The notes: generated by a model from the letters alone, not told the origin. A stretch of DNA of 64,000 nucleotides from JACCXG01 sp963785755 (GCA_963785755.1 CAWAXG010000013.1:1270327-1334326); one strand, 5' to 3'; shown: positions 46,301 to 55,648, counted from the first letter of the stretch. Translations and numbers: made by a program.

Positions 46301-46850
46301 ACGGATGATTCAGAAGCGCGCCGGCTGGCTGACCGCACTGTTCCTCGGCGAGATGCTGACCGCCACCGCGATGGGCGCGTTCGAAGAGGAGATCTCCAAG
46401 GCCGTCGTCCTGGCGTTGTTCGTCCCGCTCATCATCTCGAGCGGCGGCAACTCCGGCTCGCAGGCGGCGACGCTGGTCATCCGGGCGCTGGCACTGGGAG
46501 AAGTCACCGTTCGTGACTGGTGGCGCGTGATGCGCCGCGAGCTTCTCGCCGGGCTCGCGCTCGGCGCCATTCTCGGCAGCATCGGATTCCTGCGCATCAC
46601 CCTGTGGTCGGCCTTTTCCGATATCTACGGCCCGCATTGGCTGCTGATCGCGATCACGGTGTCGGTCGCGCTCGTTGGTGTCGTGCTGTGGGGAACGCTC
46701 AGCGGATCGCTGCTGCCATTCCTCTTGAAGCGGCTGGGGTTCGACCCGGCCGCGTCCTCGGCACCATTCGTGGCCACACTCGTCGACGTGACTGGCCTGG
46801 TGATCTACTTCTCGGTCGCTCTCGTCGTTCTACAAGGAACGCTGTTGTAA
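43316..46850 (+). CDS. APC-like permease fused to MgtE magnesium transporter (one frame break)
   Basis: With one extra base removed near 44029 the frame is 1177 residues. The N-terminal third has about ten helices of amino-acid-permease (APC) type (MSVRKAAALAIAQLGIAAFF, IDIESWALLIPGG). A soluble linker follows (about 400-560), then the MgtE N-domain (LLTALSVEDQAVIFRVMPRK), a CBS pair (SVGRLMTPHYVQV, ALPVTDTAGMLIGIVTIDD) and the MgtE pore with its SGGNSGSQ selectivity motif (IISSGGNSGSQAATLV). Classical MgtE has only the last three parts. Magnesium transport with a fused permease-like sensor or second transporter is inferred. Without the correction two overlapping genes (43316-44071 and 44022-46850) would be called. 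Confidence 0.85.
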
Positions 46851-46922
46851 CCGCTCGGAACGGCTTCCCCCCACCCGGATGGGACGCGAGCCGTCGTCGC
46901 CAGCCCGGATACGACCGGTGCG

Positions 46923-46997
46923 ATGACCTACGACCGAATCGTCTTCGTCTTCAATTTTTTCGACGAGCTGCGGCGGCGCCTGCCGGCGGATCGCTGA
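46923..46997 (+). pseudogene. Short 3' remnant resembling a kinase/PD40 C-terminus
   Basis: ATG to TGA frame reading TYDRIVFVFNFFDELRRRLP. It resembles the final residues of Acidobacteria WD40/PD40-type Ser/Thr kinases (NWFEELK-like ends). No upstream part of such a gene is present, so it may be debris left by a deletion. The resemblance is weak. Confidence 0.25.
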
Positions 46998-47050
46998 GAC
47001 TGGCTGTCGGCGCGTTGCACCGGGCCCTGCAGGGCGACTCGAGTCCCCGG

Positions 47051-49547
47051 TCACTGGCCCCTGAGTGCCAGCGTCGGTTCGATCCGCGCGGCGCGGCGTG
47101 CGGGCAGCCATGCGGCCAGCAGCACGACCGAGATGAGGATCGCCACCGTGGCCGCTACCACCGCCGGGTCGATCCAGACGTCCTGCGCCATCTTCGAGAT
47201 CAGCGGCCGTGCGATTGCGGCGAGGCACAGCCCCGTGAGCGCACCGGCCAGACCAAGAGCGGCAGCCTGGCGCAGGACCATGTGCTGCACGTCACGCCCG
47301 GTCGCGCCGATCGCCATGCGCAATCCGATCTCCTGCGCGCGCTGACTGACGGCGTACGACACGAGTCCGTACAGACCCGAGACCGCGAGCAGCACGGCGG
47401 TCAGCGCGAACGCGCCGAACAGGCCGAGATTGAAGCGCCGCGGTCCGAGCCAGGCATCGATGAAATCGCGCATGCTTCCCGTGCCCGACACCGCGGCATC
47501 CGGATCGACCGCTCGCAGCTGTTCCAGGAACGTCGCGCGAAACGCCGAGGGATCCGGGATCGCCGCGGCGTCATCAACCGAGCGAAGGCGAACTTGTCGC
47601 GCCGAAGCTCGGGCGTCGTCAACCGAGCGAAGGCGGACTCATCCAGAACTGGTTGTTCCGCAGCAGTGAGACGCCGTCGGGATGAATCTGCCGCACCGGG
47701 ATGTAGATGTCGAGGGCCGGCGGCAGATCGAGCGCCGCCTGGCGGACGTTCTCGACCACGCCCACGATCTCGACCGGCCGCGGCCCGATGTTGTTGTCGT
47801 CGATCATGAGCCGTTGGCCGACGGCGCTCCCGGACAGGAATCGATCCGCGAGCGCCGCGCTGACCAGCGCGACGTGCGGAGTGTCCGGCCGATCGCTCTC
47901 CGCGAACGCCCGTCCCTGCAGCAGCCGGGTACCGACGGCAGCGGGATAGCCGGGAGAAATCGCGCGGAGATTGGCGCTGGCCCGGTCGCGGTCCAGCGTG
48001 GGTTGACCGGCCACGGCGAACGGCACGGCCGCGAGCAGTCCGCTCAGCGGCGCCACCGATATGACCCCGATCTGTTCCACGCCCGGCGCGGCGGCAATCC
48101 GGTCCGACAGCCGCTCGTAGAAACGGGTGAGGTCGTCCGGCGTTCGATACGTCGCGGGCAGCGACACGCGCGCCTGAAACACGCCCTCCGGATTGAAGCC
48201 GGGATGGACGTCGTGGAGCCGCCGCAGGTTCTGCACCAGCACGATCGTCGCCAGCAGCAGAACGAGAGCAGCGGAAATCTCACCAACGACCAGGACATTC
48301 CGGACGCTGCGAGTCCATCGATCGCCGATCGATCCACGGCTCGCCGACTGGAGCACATCGCCGGCGCGGGTGCGCGCGATCGCCGCGAGCGGCGCGGCGC
48401 TCAAGAGCGCTGTCACCAGCGCGGTGACGACGATCGCAATAAACGCGACCGTTCTGTCGAGGCTCACTTCGTCAAGGCGTGGTATCGATGCCGGAGCCCA
48501 CCGCACTGACGCGGCAATCAGCTGGGCCGCGAGCATCCATCCCAGTGCGGTTCCCGACAGCGCGAGCAGCGACGCCTCGACGACGAGCTGCCGCGCGAGC
48601 TGGAGCCACGATGCGCCGATGGCGATTCGCATCGACAGCTCGGCGCGGCGTCCGTGAGCCCGGACGAGGGCGAGCGAGACGAGATTGGCCAGAGCCGCCG
48701 CGAGCACGACGATCACGGCCGCGAGCAGGAGCAGCATCGACTGGCGGAAGTCGCCGACGATCACCTCGTGCAGCGCGACGACCCGCACGGCGTCCTTGCG
48801 GGCGTATTCGACCGGGAACTGCTGGCGGAGCGAGCGGCAGATCGCGGTCAGCTCGGCCTGTGCCCGAGTGGCGTCCGATCCCGGATGGAGGCGGCCGAAG
48901 AACCTCAGAAAGTTCACCGAGCTCCGGATATGGCGCAGCGGATCCCTGTCGGGCGCCAGCGGCGTCACGACGTCCACGTCCCGCAGCGGCGGCGGCAGCG
49001 GAAAGGGCGACGGCAGCACGCCGACGATCGTGAACGACTCACCATTGATCCGCACCGCCTTCCCCACCATGTCGGCGGCTCCGCCGTACTTGCGTTGCCA
49101 AAGGCGATGGCTGAGGACGACCACACGCGGCGCATCGGCCCGATCGTCGCGGTCGTCGAGCAGCCGGCCAGCCGCCGGCGAGACACCCAGCACGTCGAAG
49201 GCGTTCGCCGACATCCGGGCACCGGTGAGCCGCTCGGTGAGACCGTCGCCAGCCAGGCTCGCACTCCAGTTGGCGTAAGCCGCGAGACCAGACAGCGAAT
49301 GCGTCCGGCGCCGATAGTCGATGAACTCCGGCAGCGTGAACGGCGCATTCGGATTGTCGGTCCGCACTGACGCCACCCAGACCAGCCGATCGGGCGACGC
49401 GAACGGCAGCGCCCGCAGGAGCACGCTGTTCACGACGGAGAAGACGGCAGCCGTCGCCCCAATCGCGAGCGCAAGGGTGCCGATGACGGTCAACGCGAAG
49501 GCCGGCTGGCGGGTGTAATGACGAATGGCGATTGCGAAAAAGTTCAA
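47051..49547 (-). CDS. MacB/FtsX-like permease with one frame break and a repeat-derived segment
   Basis: Two pieces of one gene. The main part has the first helix PAFALTVIGTLALAIGATAAVF, a MacB-like periplasmic domain, and the first FtsX block at LLLAAVIVVLAAALANLVSL. It then stops prematurely after NNQFWMSPPSLG. The C-terminal piece resumes with DDAAAIPDPSAFRATFLEQL and carries the last FtsX block to RRAARIEPTLALRGQ. Removing one base near 47640 restores 831 residues in frame, including a 15-residue duplicated segment from a repeat (47570-47638). Unlike the ADOP pair at 26.5-32.2 kb it lacks a prefix domain and a PadR partner. Confidence 0.82.
47570..47638. repeat. Direct repeat of 24 bases inside the permease gene
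   Basis: GTCATCAACCGAGCGAAGGC (47570) and GTCGTCAACCGAGCGAAGGC (47615) begin two 24-base copies with two differences, 45 bases apart, with CGCCGAAGCTCGG-type words between them. The words resemble the intergenic family at 5776 and 15888. In the permease frame they encode VRLRSVDD twice, 15 residues apart. Confidence 0.75.
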
Positions 49548-49660
49548 GGGTTCAGCGCCGAGTCGATGCTATCGAAGAGAGACCCGGCGATTTGCGACAG
49601 AGATCCGACTCCGCGCGACAACTGCTTGCGAACCGCTCCGGCGCGGCGGCATAGTGGACG

Positions 49661-49753
49661 TCACAAGTACCAAGTCGGAAGGGGCAAGTACAACGGAAAG
49701 AGCATCGATGATTCTCGTTGTTCCTTCCGTTGAACTTGCCCCTTGCCACTTGA
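49661..49753 (-). repeat. CAAGTGGCAAG-family repeat, copy 2 (-)
   Basis: Read on the minus strand it starts CAAGTGGCAAGGGGCAAGTT and continues CAACGGAAGGAACAACGAGA, matching the element at 5915-6030 almost base for base at both ends. It can form a hairpin with CAAGTGGCAAGGGG-type and CCCCTTCCGACTTGG-type arms. It lies just upstream of the GlxA-type regulator. Confidence 0.8.
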
Positions 49754-49770
49754 TTTTCGCCATTCGACTG

Positions 49771-50769
49771 ATGACTGACACCTCCGCGTCAGCTTCAACG
49801 CCTCGCCGGATCGTCGTCGTTCTGGTCCCGCCGGTCGATGAGCTCGATCTGGTCGGGCCCCTTCAGGTGTTCAGCTCCGTCAACCGGCTCGCGGGCCGGA
49901 CCATCTATGCGATCGAGGTCGTCACGAACGCCGATCAGCTGACGGTCGAGGGCGAGGGCGGTGTGCTGGCCTTCATCGCCAGGGCTCACATAAACAATGT
50001 CGACGGCGGCTGCGATTCGGTGCTCGTGGTGTGTGGGCAGGGCTCCCGGTCCGTGTGCGACGCGGCGTTGTCCGCCTGGCTGAAGGAGCAGGCGGCCGCC
50101 GTGCGGCGGCTCGGCGCCGTGTGCGTCGGCGCTTTTCTGCTCGCGGAGGCGGGGCTGCTCGACGGTCGCCGGGCGACGGCGCACTGGAAGTTCGGCCGCG
50201 AGCTGGCCGCCCGCTACCCCGCCGTGCGCGTCGAGCACGAGCCGCTGTGGGTCAAGGACGGCAACATCTATACGTCGGCCGGATTCTCAGCGGGGATCGA
50301 TCTTGCGCTCGCCTGGGTGGAAGAGGATTGCGGCGCCGCGCTCGCCCACGAAGCCGCGCGCGAGCTGGTGCTGTTCCTGCGGCGGCCCGGCGGGCAGCCG
50401 CAGGTGAGCGTCTCGCTCGCGTCACAGGCGTCCGAGATGGCGACGATCCGCGAGCTGCAGATCTGGATAGCCGAGCACCTCGACGCCAGGCTGTCGGTGG
50501 AGGACCTCGCGGATCGGATGTCGATGAGCGTGCGCAACTTCGAGCGCGTCTTCACGCGGGAAGTCGGCACGACGCCCTCGCAATACGTGCTGCAGATGCG
50601 GGTCGAGGCGGCGCGGCGGCTGCTCGAACGCACTGACGGTGGCCTCAAGCAGGTGGCCTCGGCCGCCGGGTTCGGCAGCGTCGACGTGATGCGGCGCGCG
50701 TTCGTCCGGCTGCTGGGGATCACGCCCCGCCGGTATCGCGACGTCGCGGAACAAGCGTCTCCCGACTGA
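49771..50769 (+). CDS. GlxA-family AraC-type transcriptional regulator
   Basis: A 332-residue regulator. The N-terminal DJ-1/PfpI-like domain (about 12-200) has DELDLVGPLQVFSSVN and GAVCVGAFLLAEAGLLDGR, where the cysteine sits at the nucleophile elbow position. The C-terminal AraC double helix-turn-helix (about 228-325) has LADRMSMSVRNFERVFTREV and VASAAGFGSVDVMRRAFVRL. GlxA-type regulators often respond to amino acid or choline-derived metabolites. The frame is open further upstream to 49525, but that part is repeat, so the ATG at 49771 is preferred. Confidence 0.9.
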   Translation: MTDTSASASTPRRIVVVLVPPVDELDLVGPLQVFSSVNRLAGRTIYAIEVVTNADQLTVEGEGGVLAFIARAHINNVDGGCDSVLVVCGQGSRSVCDAALSAWLKEQAAAVRRLGAVCVGAFLLAEAGLLDGRRATAHWKFGRELAARYPAVRVEHEPLWVKDGNIYTSAGFSAGIDLALAWVEEDCGAALAHEAARELVLFLRRPGGQPQVSVSLASQASEMATIRELQIWIAEHLDARLSVEDLADRMSMSVRNFERVFTREVGTTPSQYVLQMRVEAARRLLERTDGGLKQVASAAGFGSVDVMRRAFVRLLGITPRRYRDVAEQASPD

Positions 50770-50784
50770 CGCCGGCGCCGCAAT

Positions 50785-50854
50785 TTGTCTTCCGGCTAAA
50801 GCCGGAAGCCACGGGTCAAGTGCCAAGGGGCAGTGCCGCTTGCGACTTGGATTG
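50785..50854. repeat. Short inverted repeats between convergent genes
   Basis: TTCCGGCTAAAGCCGGAA (50790-50807) is a hairpin with a TTCCGGCT stem, followed by CAAGTGCCAAGGGGCAGTG, a shortened relative of the CAAGTGGCAAG family. Placed between the GlxA-type gene and the convergent TPR gene, it may terminate both. Confidence 0.7.
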
Positions 50855-52226
50855 TTACGTCTGCGTGGCTTCCGCCTGAAGGCATTCATCCGCGGCTCTT
50901 GACCGGGCAGTCCTGAGCGCCACCGCCTTGCGATAGCCGTCCAGCGAGCTCTCGCGATCGGCCTCGTTCCACTTCCAGCGGCGCATTGATTCACCAAATA
51001 CCTCTTCATCCGCGAACGGCGGCGCCAGCGTGAACACCGTATCGAGCGCGGACGTCGCGTCGGCGGCCCGGCCGAGCTTCCCGGCTGCCATCGCGATCTG
51101 GGCGTACGCCCACAAGTGCTTCGGCATGTTGATGCGCTTCGCCGCACGCAGGGCGCCCTCGTAATCGTCCACCGCGTAATCGTGATTGGCGATCGCGAAG
51201 TGATACCAGCCGGGATGATCGGGGTTGATCGACATCGCGCGGTTGGCGAGCGCGGCTCCCCGCTCGAGGTCGCCGGCGTGGACGAGCAGCGTGCCCATGA
51301 ACGCCACGGCATTCGCGTTTCTCGGATTGAGCGTCAAGACCCGATCGACGGCGTGCGCGAACCCCTCCCGATCGTGCTCGAAGAAGTAACAGAAGGCCAG
51401 CGCCTGCCACGCGTGCTGACTGTGCGGATCGAGCTCGAGTGCCCGCGTCACGGCCTGTCGGGCGCGCACGAGCGGCTCGGGCCGGACGTTGAAATCGAAG
51501 CCGTACTCGTGCAGATACAGGTGCGCCAGGGCCGACCAGAACGGCGCGAACGCCGGCTGCCGCTCGACGGAGCGCTCGAGGAAGTCACGCAGGAGGCCGT
51601 GCTCGTCGGGCGCATGCTGCCGGTGGTACGCCCAGTACCGCAGCCTCAACTCCTGGGAATCGAGCTCCTCGAGCGGGCGGCCGGTGACGCCGACGCTCAT
51701 CGCCCTCAGCAGCACGCCGTGCACGTCAGCGACCGTCGCCACCACGCAATCGGTGACATCGTCCTGCACCGCGAGCACGGTGTCCGGCTGAACGTCGCGC
51801 GTGTAGGTCTCGCTCCAGAGCTGCGCGCCGCTCTCGGCGTCGACCAGACGGGCGACGATGCGCATCGTACCGCCCGCACGGCGAATGCCGCCGTCGAGCA
51901 GGTAGCGGGCGCCGAGCGCCTGGCCGATCTGGCGGGCATCGGCGGTGGTTCCCTTGTACTGCCTGGCGGAGTGCGCGGCGATGACCGACATGTAGGCGAA
52001 CCGGGCAAGTCCGGCGGTGATGTCCTCGGTGAGGCCGTCGGCCAGCGCGCGCGACTCCTCGTCGCGTGCCTGAGGCAAAAGGGATCACGGCAATCCATGT
52101 GCTGGGCGGGGTTGCCGCATCTGATGCCGGACGTCGCGAGGGTGCAGTCGCCGAGCCGGCCGGCGGACTGGCCAGGACCGCGTCCGACGACGGCTGGCGC
52201 GAGCCGGTCTGAACCGCGCCCCTCAA
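50855..52226 (-). CDS. TolB-like/TPR protein, companion of the Ser/Thr kinase (one frame break)
   Basis: From a TTG at 52226 overlapping the kinase stop (TTGA), and with one extra base removed near 52077, the frame is 456 residues. A proline/serine/alanine-rich linker leads to a TolB/FlgO-like domain (WIAVIPF, then ALADGLTEDITAGLARFAYM, QALGARYLLDGGIRRAGG). TPR-type repeats follow (LDPHSQHAWQALAFCYFFEH, LNPRNANAVAFMGTLLVHAG). It is a close paralogue of the C-terminal two thirds of the upstream kinase gene and lacks the kinase domain. It is probably a tandem partial duplication that is translationally coupled. TolB-like domains of this kind are often signalling modules of adenylate-cyclase-like regulators. 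Confidence 0.8.
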
Positions 52227-54340
52227 TGCCGAGGGCCTTTCGATGAGCCATCCATGACGAGTTCGACGTCGGCCGGCCTGTTCCACCGCCAGCGCCCGCT
52301 CACCTCGCGAAGCACGTCTTCGTCTTCGAATGCCGGGGCGAGCGCGAAAAGCGCGTCGAGCGCCGCGGTCGCCTCGGCCGCCCGCCCGAGCTGTCCCGCG
52401 GCGATCGCGACCGCCCACGGGAACCACACGTTCTGCGGCATGTTGATCTTCCGGGCTGTGGCCAGGGCGTCGGCGAACTCGCCGCGGATGTAGTGACGAT
52501 TGAAGAAGACGAAGTGGTACCAGCCGGGATACGCGGGACTGATCGCCATCGCGCGCTCCGTCATCGCGCACGCGCGGTCGGACTCGCCGAGCTGGGAGAA
52601 CAGGAATGCCAGAAACGCGATGGAGTTCGTGTTTCGCGGATTCAGGGCGAGCGCGCGCTCCGCCGCATGAACGAACCCGTCGCCGTCGCGCTCGAAGTAG
52701 CACGTGACCGCCAGCACATGCCACGCGTGCTGGTGCATGGCATCGAGGTCGAGCGCTCGCGACACCGTCCGACGCGCCCGCGCCAACGGCTCCGGACGCG
52801 GGTTGAAGCCGTGCACGAACTCCATGCCGTACAGCTCGGCCAGCACCGCCCACGCGTCGGCCAGCTGCGGCTGGCTCTCGACGATCTGCTCGAGTCTCGA
52901 CCGGAGCAGGCCATGCTCCGAGGACTCGGGCTGGCGCACGTAGTTCCAATAGCGCAGTAACACATCGCCCGGGGCGAGCGTGTCAAGGGCGCGCTCCTTC
53001 AGACCCTGGCACATGGACCGCAGCAGGACGCCGTACACGTCGGCCACGGTCGCCACTATGCGATCGGTCACGTCGTCCTGCACGGTATAGATGTCCGTGT
53101 CAGCACCGCTCCGATCGTAGGTTTCGGTCCAGAGCTGCGAACCGCCGCGGGCGTCGACCAGGTGCGCCGTGATGCGAATGCCGGACGCCGACTTCCGGAC
53201 GCTGCCGCCGATGACGTAGCGCGCGTTCAGCCGCCCGGCGATCTGGCGCGCGTCGAGCGTCGAGTCCTTGAAGCTCTGCGTCGATTGCGGCGCCACGACC
53301 GAGAGGCTGGAGAACCGCGACAGGCCCGCGGTGATGTCCTCGGTGAGGCCCGAGGCCAGCACGGCAGCGTCGGGATCGGCGCCACGAACCGTGAACGGCA
53401 GTACTGCGATCCAGAGCTTGTCGGCGACCGCCGGGGCAATGCCTGCGCTGCTGGCCGATCGATCCGTACCCGACTCGAGCTGCTTCTGCACGTGGCGCAG
53501 CTCGTTGTAGATATCCCGCGCCGTCTGTACCCGGTCGTCGGGCCGCTTCTCCAGGCAGCGCTGGATCAGCCGCGACAGCGCGTCCGGAATGTCGGCCCGG
53601 ATCTCGCTCGTGCTCCGGGGAGCGTCGCGGAGGATCGCCGACATCAGCTGCGGCGACGTGTCGCCGCTGAACGGCCGGGACCCCGTGAGCATCTCGTGGA
53701 ACATCACGCCGAGCGAGAACAGATCGGTCCGGTGATCGAGCGGTCTTCCCTCGACCTGCTCCGGCGACATGTACGGCATCGTCCCGATGATCGTCCCCGG
53801 CGTCGTCACCTGGGGCGAGGCGATGGTAGCCATGTCGGACTGGCTCAGTCCCGTTCCTCCGGATGGCGCGAGGGCCAGACCGAAATCGAGCACCTTCACC
53901 CGTCCGTCTTCCGCCACCATGACGTTGGCCGGCTTCAGGTCGCGATGGGTGATCTGCTTCTGATGCGCCGCGGTGAGCGCATCGGCCAGCGGCAGCGCCA
54001 GCTCCAGAAACCGCTTCAGCGGCAGACCAGCCGGCGGAATCAGCGCATCGAGCGGCTGCCCCTCGATCAGTTCCATGGTCAGGAACCGGATGCCATCCGC
54101 ATCTTCAGTGGAATAGATCGTGACGATGTGCGGGTGGTTGAGGGCGGCGATGGCGCGGGCTTCGCGCGTGAAGCGTTCGTGCCGCGCCGGATCGGCGGCC
54201 ATGCCGGTGGGCAGCACTTTCAACGCAACATCGCGGGCGAGCCTGGGATCGCGGGCGCGATACACCTCGCCCATTCCGCCTGTCCCGAGCGAGCCGACGA
54301 TCTCATACGGCCCGACGCGGGTTCCCGGGTTCAATGTCAT
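52223..54340 (-). CDS. Ser/Thr protein kinase with TolB-like and TPR domains
   Basis: A 705-residue protein. The Hanks-type kinase (about 8-270) has GTGGMGEVYRARD, ALKVLP, catalytic HRDLKPANVM and LDFGLA, and an APE-type MSPEQ. The TolB/FlgO-like domain (about 310-450) begins WIAVLPF, with LASGLTEDITAGLSRFSSLS. TPR-type repeats fill the C-terminus (NTNSIAFLAFLFSQLGESDR). No membrane helix. The start MTLNPGTRVGPYEI is set by a -10-like TATAAT only 9 bases upstream, suggesting a leaderless mRNA. The companion gene downstream begins within its stop codon. Confidence 0.92.
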   Translation of the reverse strand: MTLNPGTRVGPYEIVGSLGTGGMGEVYRARDPRLARDVALKVLPTGMAADPARHERFTREARAIAALNHPHIVTIYSTEDADGIRFLTMELIEGQPLDALIPPAGLPLKRFLELALPLADALTAAHQKQITHRDLKPANVMVAEDGRVKVLDFGLALAPSGGTGLSQSDMATIASPQVTTPGTIIGTMPYMSPEQVEGRPLDHRTDLFSLGVMFHEMLTGSRPFSGDTSPQLMSAILRDAPRSTSEIRADIPDALSRLIQRCLEKRPDDRVQTARDIYNELRHVQKQLESGTDRSASSAGIAPAVADKLWIAVLPFTVRGADPDAAVLASGLTEDITAGLSRFSSLSVVAPQSTQSFKDSTLDARQIAGRLNARYVIGGSVRKSASGIRITAHLVDARGGSQLWTETYDRSGADTDIYTVQDDVTDRIVATVADVYGVLLRSMCQGLKERALDTLAPGDVLLRYWNYVRQPESSEHGLLRSRLEQIVESQPQLADAWAVLAELYGMEFVHGFNPRPEPLARARRTVSRALDLDAMHQHAWHVLAVTCYFERDGDGFVHAAERALALNPRNTNSIAFLAFLFSQLGESDRACAMTERAMAISPAYPGWYHFVFFNRHYIRGEFADALATARKINMPQNVWFPWAVAIAAGQLGRAAEATAALDALFALAPAFEDEDVLREVSGRWRWNRPADVELVMDGSSKGPRH

Positions 54341-54349
54341 GTTTTGGGG

Positions 54350-54355
54350 ATTATA
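54350..54355 (-). promoter_or_regulatory. -10 element of the Ser/Thr kinase, probably leaderless
   Basis: A perfect TATAAT on the minus strand ends 9 bases before the ATG at 54340. Transcription would start within about two bases of the start codon. No Shine-Dalgarno-like sequence is present and no good -35 was found at 17 bases. Confidence 0.5.
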
Positions 54356-54406
54356 CGGGGGACTAAGCGGCCAATCCCGCCATCTCAGCTGCCGTGACAC
54401 GCGGTG

Positions 54407-54430
54407 GGGACAGGCAGTTCTGCCTGTCCC
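54407..54430. terminator. GGGACAGGCAG hairpin
   Basis: GGGACAGGCAG-TT-CTGCCTGTCCC is a perfect 11-bp stem with a 2-base loop, followed by a further CCTGTCCCGG. It lies between the SMP-30 gene end (54454) and the kinase start (54340), both leftward. It may terminate the SMP-30 mRNA or be another dispersed repeat. No T-run follows. Confidence 0.6.
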
Positions 54431-54453
54431 GGTTGCCTGTCCCGGTCAATGCG

Positions 54454-55560
54454 TCAGGTGAGATGGGCGCCCTGCGCCGCCGTGTACAGGGTGTACACGG
54501 ACTGGCTGCTCGTCATGAACAGCCGGTTCCGGTTCTTGCCGACGAAGCACAGGTTGGCTGTTCCCTCGGGCATCACGACCTGGCCGATCCGCGTGCCGTC
54601 GGGCGCATAGACGTGGACGCCATCCACTCCGTCGCCTCCGAACCCGGTCCCGCACCAGATGTTGCCATCGACGTCGGCGCGAATGCCGTCGTGGAAGCCC
54701 GCGTCCAGCGTGGCGAACTCACGGCGGTTGGTGAGGCGGCCGCCGTTGTCCTGCACCGTCCACGCGATGATCTTCGCCTTTTCCTTCGGGAAATGCGTGG
54801 GCGCGGTATCGGCGACATACAGGATCCGGTAGTCGGGCGAAAAGCACAGGCCGTTCGGCTTCTTGATCTCGTCGGTGAGCTTCGCGAGCTTGCCGCTCTT
54901 CGGGTCGATGAAGTACACGCTGGTCGGCAGCTCGAGCTCGCGGACGGTGCCCTCGTAGTGCCAGTGGCTGCCGTATCCCGGATCCGTGAAGATGATGCCG
55001 CCGCCGTTCGGGTGCACGACGACGTCGTTGGGAGCGTTGAGGCGCTTGCCGTCGTAGGTTGCAGCGAGAACGGTAGGCTCACCCTGATACTCGTACCGGA
55101 CGACCCGCGCCGTCTGGTGCTCGCATGAAATCTGCCGTCCCTGCCAGTCGAAGGTATTGCCGTTGGAGAAGTTCGACGGCGTGCGCAGCGTCGTCACCTT
55201 TCCCGTGACCTCGTCCCACCGCAATTGCACGTTGTTGGGAATGTCGCTGAACACCACGTAGCGTCCAACTCCGTGCCACGCCGGCCCTTCCGCCCAGAGC
55301 GCCCCGGTCCATTCCCGGACCAGCGGCGTGTTGCCGATCATGTACTTCCTGAAGCGATCGTCGTGAACCTTCCAGACGCCGGAGGGATAGCGAATCGGTT
55401 CAGGACCGAGCGGGAAACTCTGTGACTGCGCCGAGGCGAACGGCGCCAGCATGGCGGTCGCGGCGGCGGCGCCTGCCGAGAGGAACGCACGCCGGCCGAG
55501 TGCAGATCTGGCGAGGCTCCGCCTCAGACCGTCGAGCGGCTCCGCCTCGCCAGGTCGCAT
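54454..55560 (-). CDS. SMP-30/gluconolactonase-like secreted protein
   Basis: A 368-residue protein. The N-terminus has a twin-arginine-like signal (GRRAFLSAGAAAATAMLAPF) ending FASAQ. The mature part is a six-bladed SMP-30-type propeller: EGPAWHGVGRYVVFSDI (metal-binding Glu), NFSNGNTFDWQGR, NAPNDVVVHPNGGGIIFTDP (catalytic Asn/Asp region) and GFHDGIRADVDGNIWCGTG. Lactone hydrolysis of sugar acids is the usual activity. The ATG at 55560 lies at the very edge of a dispersed 90-bp repeat, which thus supplies the start codon. The next residues (EAEPLDGLRRSL) come from another small inverted repeat. No better start was found. Confidence 0.88.
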   Translation of the reverse strand: MRPGEAEPLDGLRRSLARSALGRRAFLSAGAAAATAMLAPFASAQSQSFPLGPEPIRYPSGVWKVHDDRFRKYMIGNTPLVREWTGALWAEGPAWHGVGRYVVFSDIPNNVQLRWDEVTGKVTTLRTPSNFSNGNTFDWQGRQISCEHQTARVVRYEYQGEPTVLAATYDGKRLNAPNDVVVHPNGGGIIFTDPGYGSHWHYEGTVRELELPTSVYFIDPKSGKLAKLTDEIKKPNGLCFSPDYRILYVADTAPTHFPKEKAKIIAWTVQDNGGRLTNRREFATLDAGFHDGIRADVDGNIWCGTGFGGDGVDGVHVYAPDGTRIGQVVMPEGTANLCFVGKNRNRLFMTSSQSVYTLYTAAQGAHLT

Positions 55561-55648
55561 TGCTTTGATTACGCCGCGCTGACGCGCGGACGGCCTTGAC
55601 CGGAAAACTTGACTCAAAAACTCAGAATGGAGCCGGTCAAGGCCTCTA
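55558..55648 (-). repeat. Two-hairpin 90-bp repeat, copy 2
   Basis: Read on the minus strand it matches the copy at 38351-38440: GGCCTTGACCGG and CCGGTCAAGGCC arms, the CCGCGC-GTCA-GCGCGG stem, then CGTAATCAAAGCAATGC. It directly abuts the SMP-30 start codon. Differences lie mainly in the first loop and the base before CAATGC. Confidence 0.85.

Noticed and set aside
53162..54397. A 411-codon plus-strand open frame
   Set aside because: Antisense of the Ser/Thr kinase domain, which carries all Hanks motifs on the other strand.
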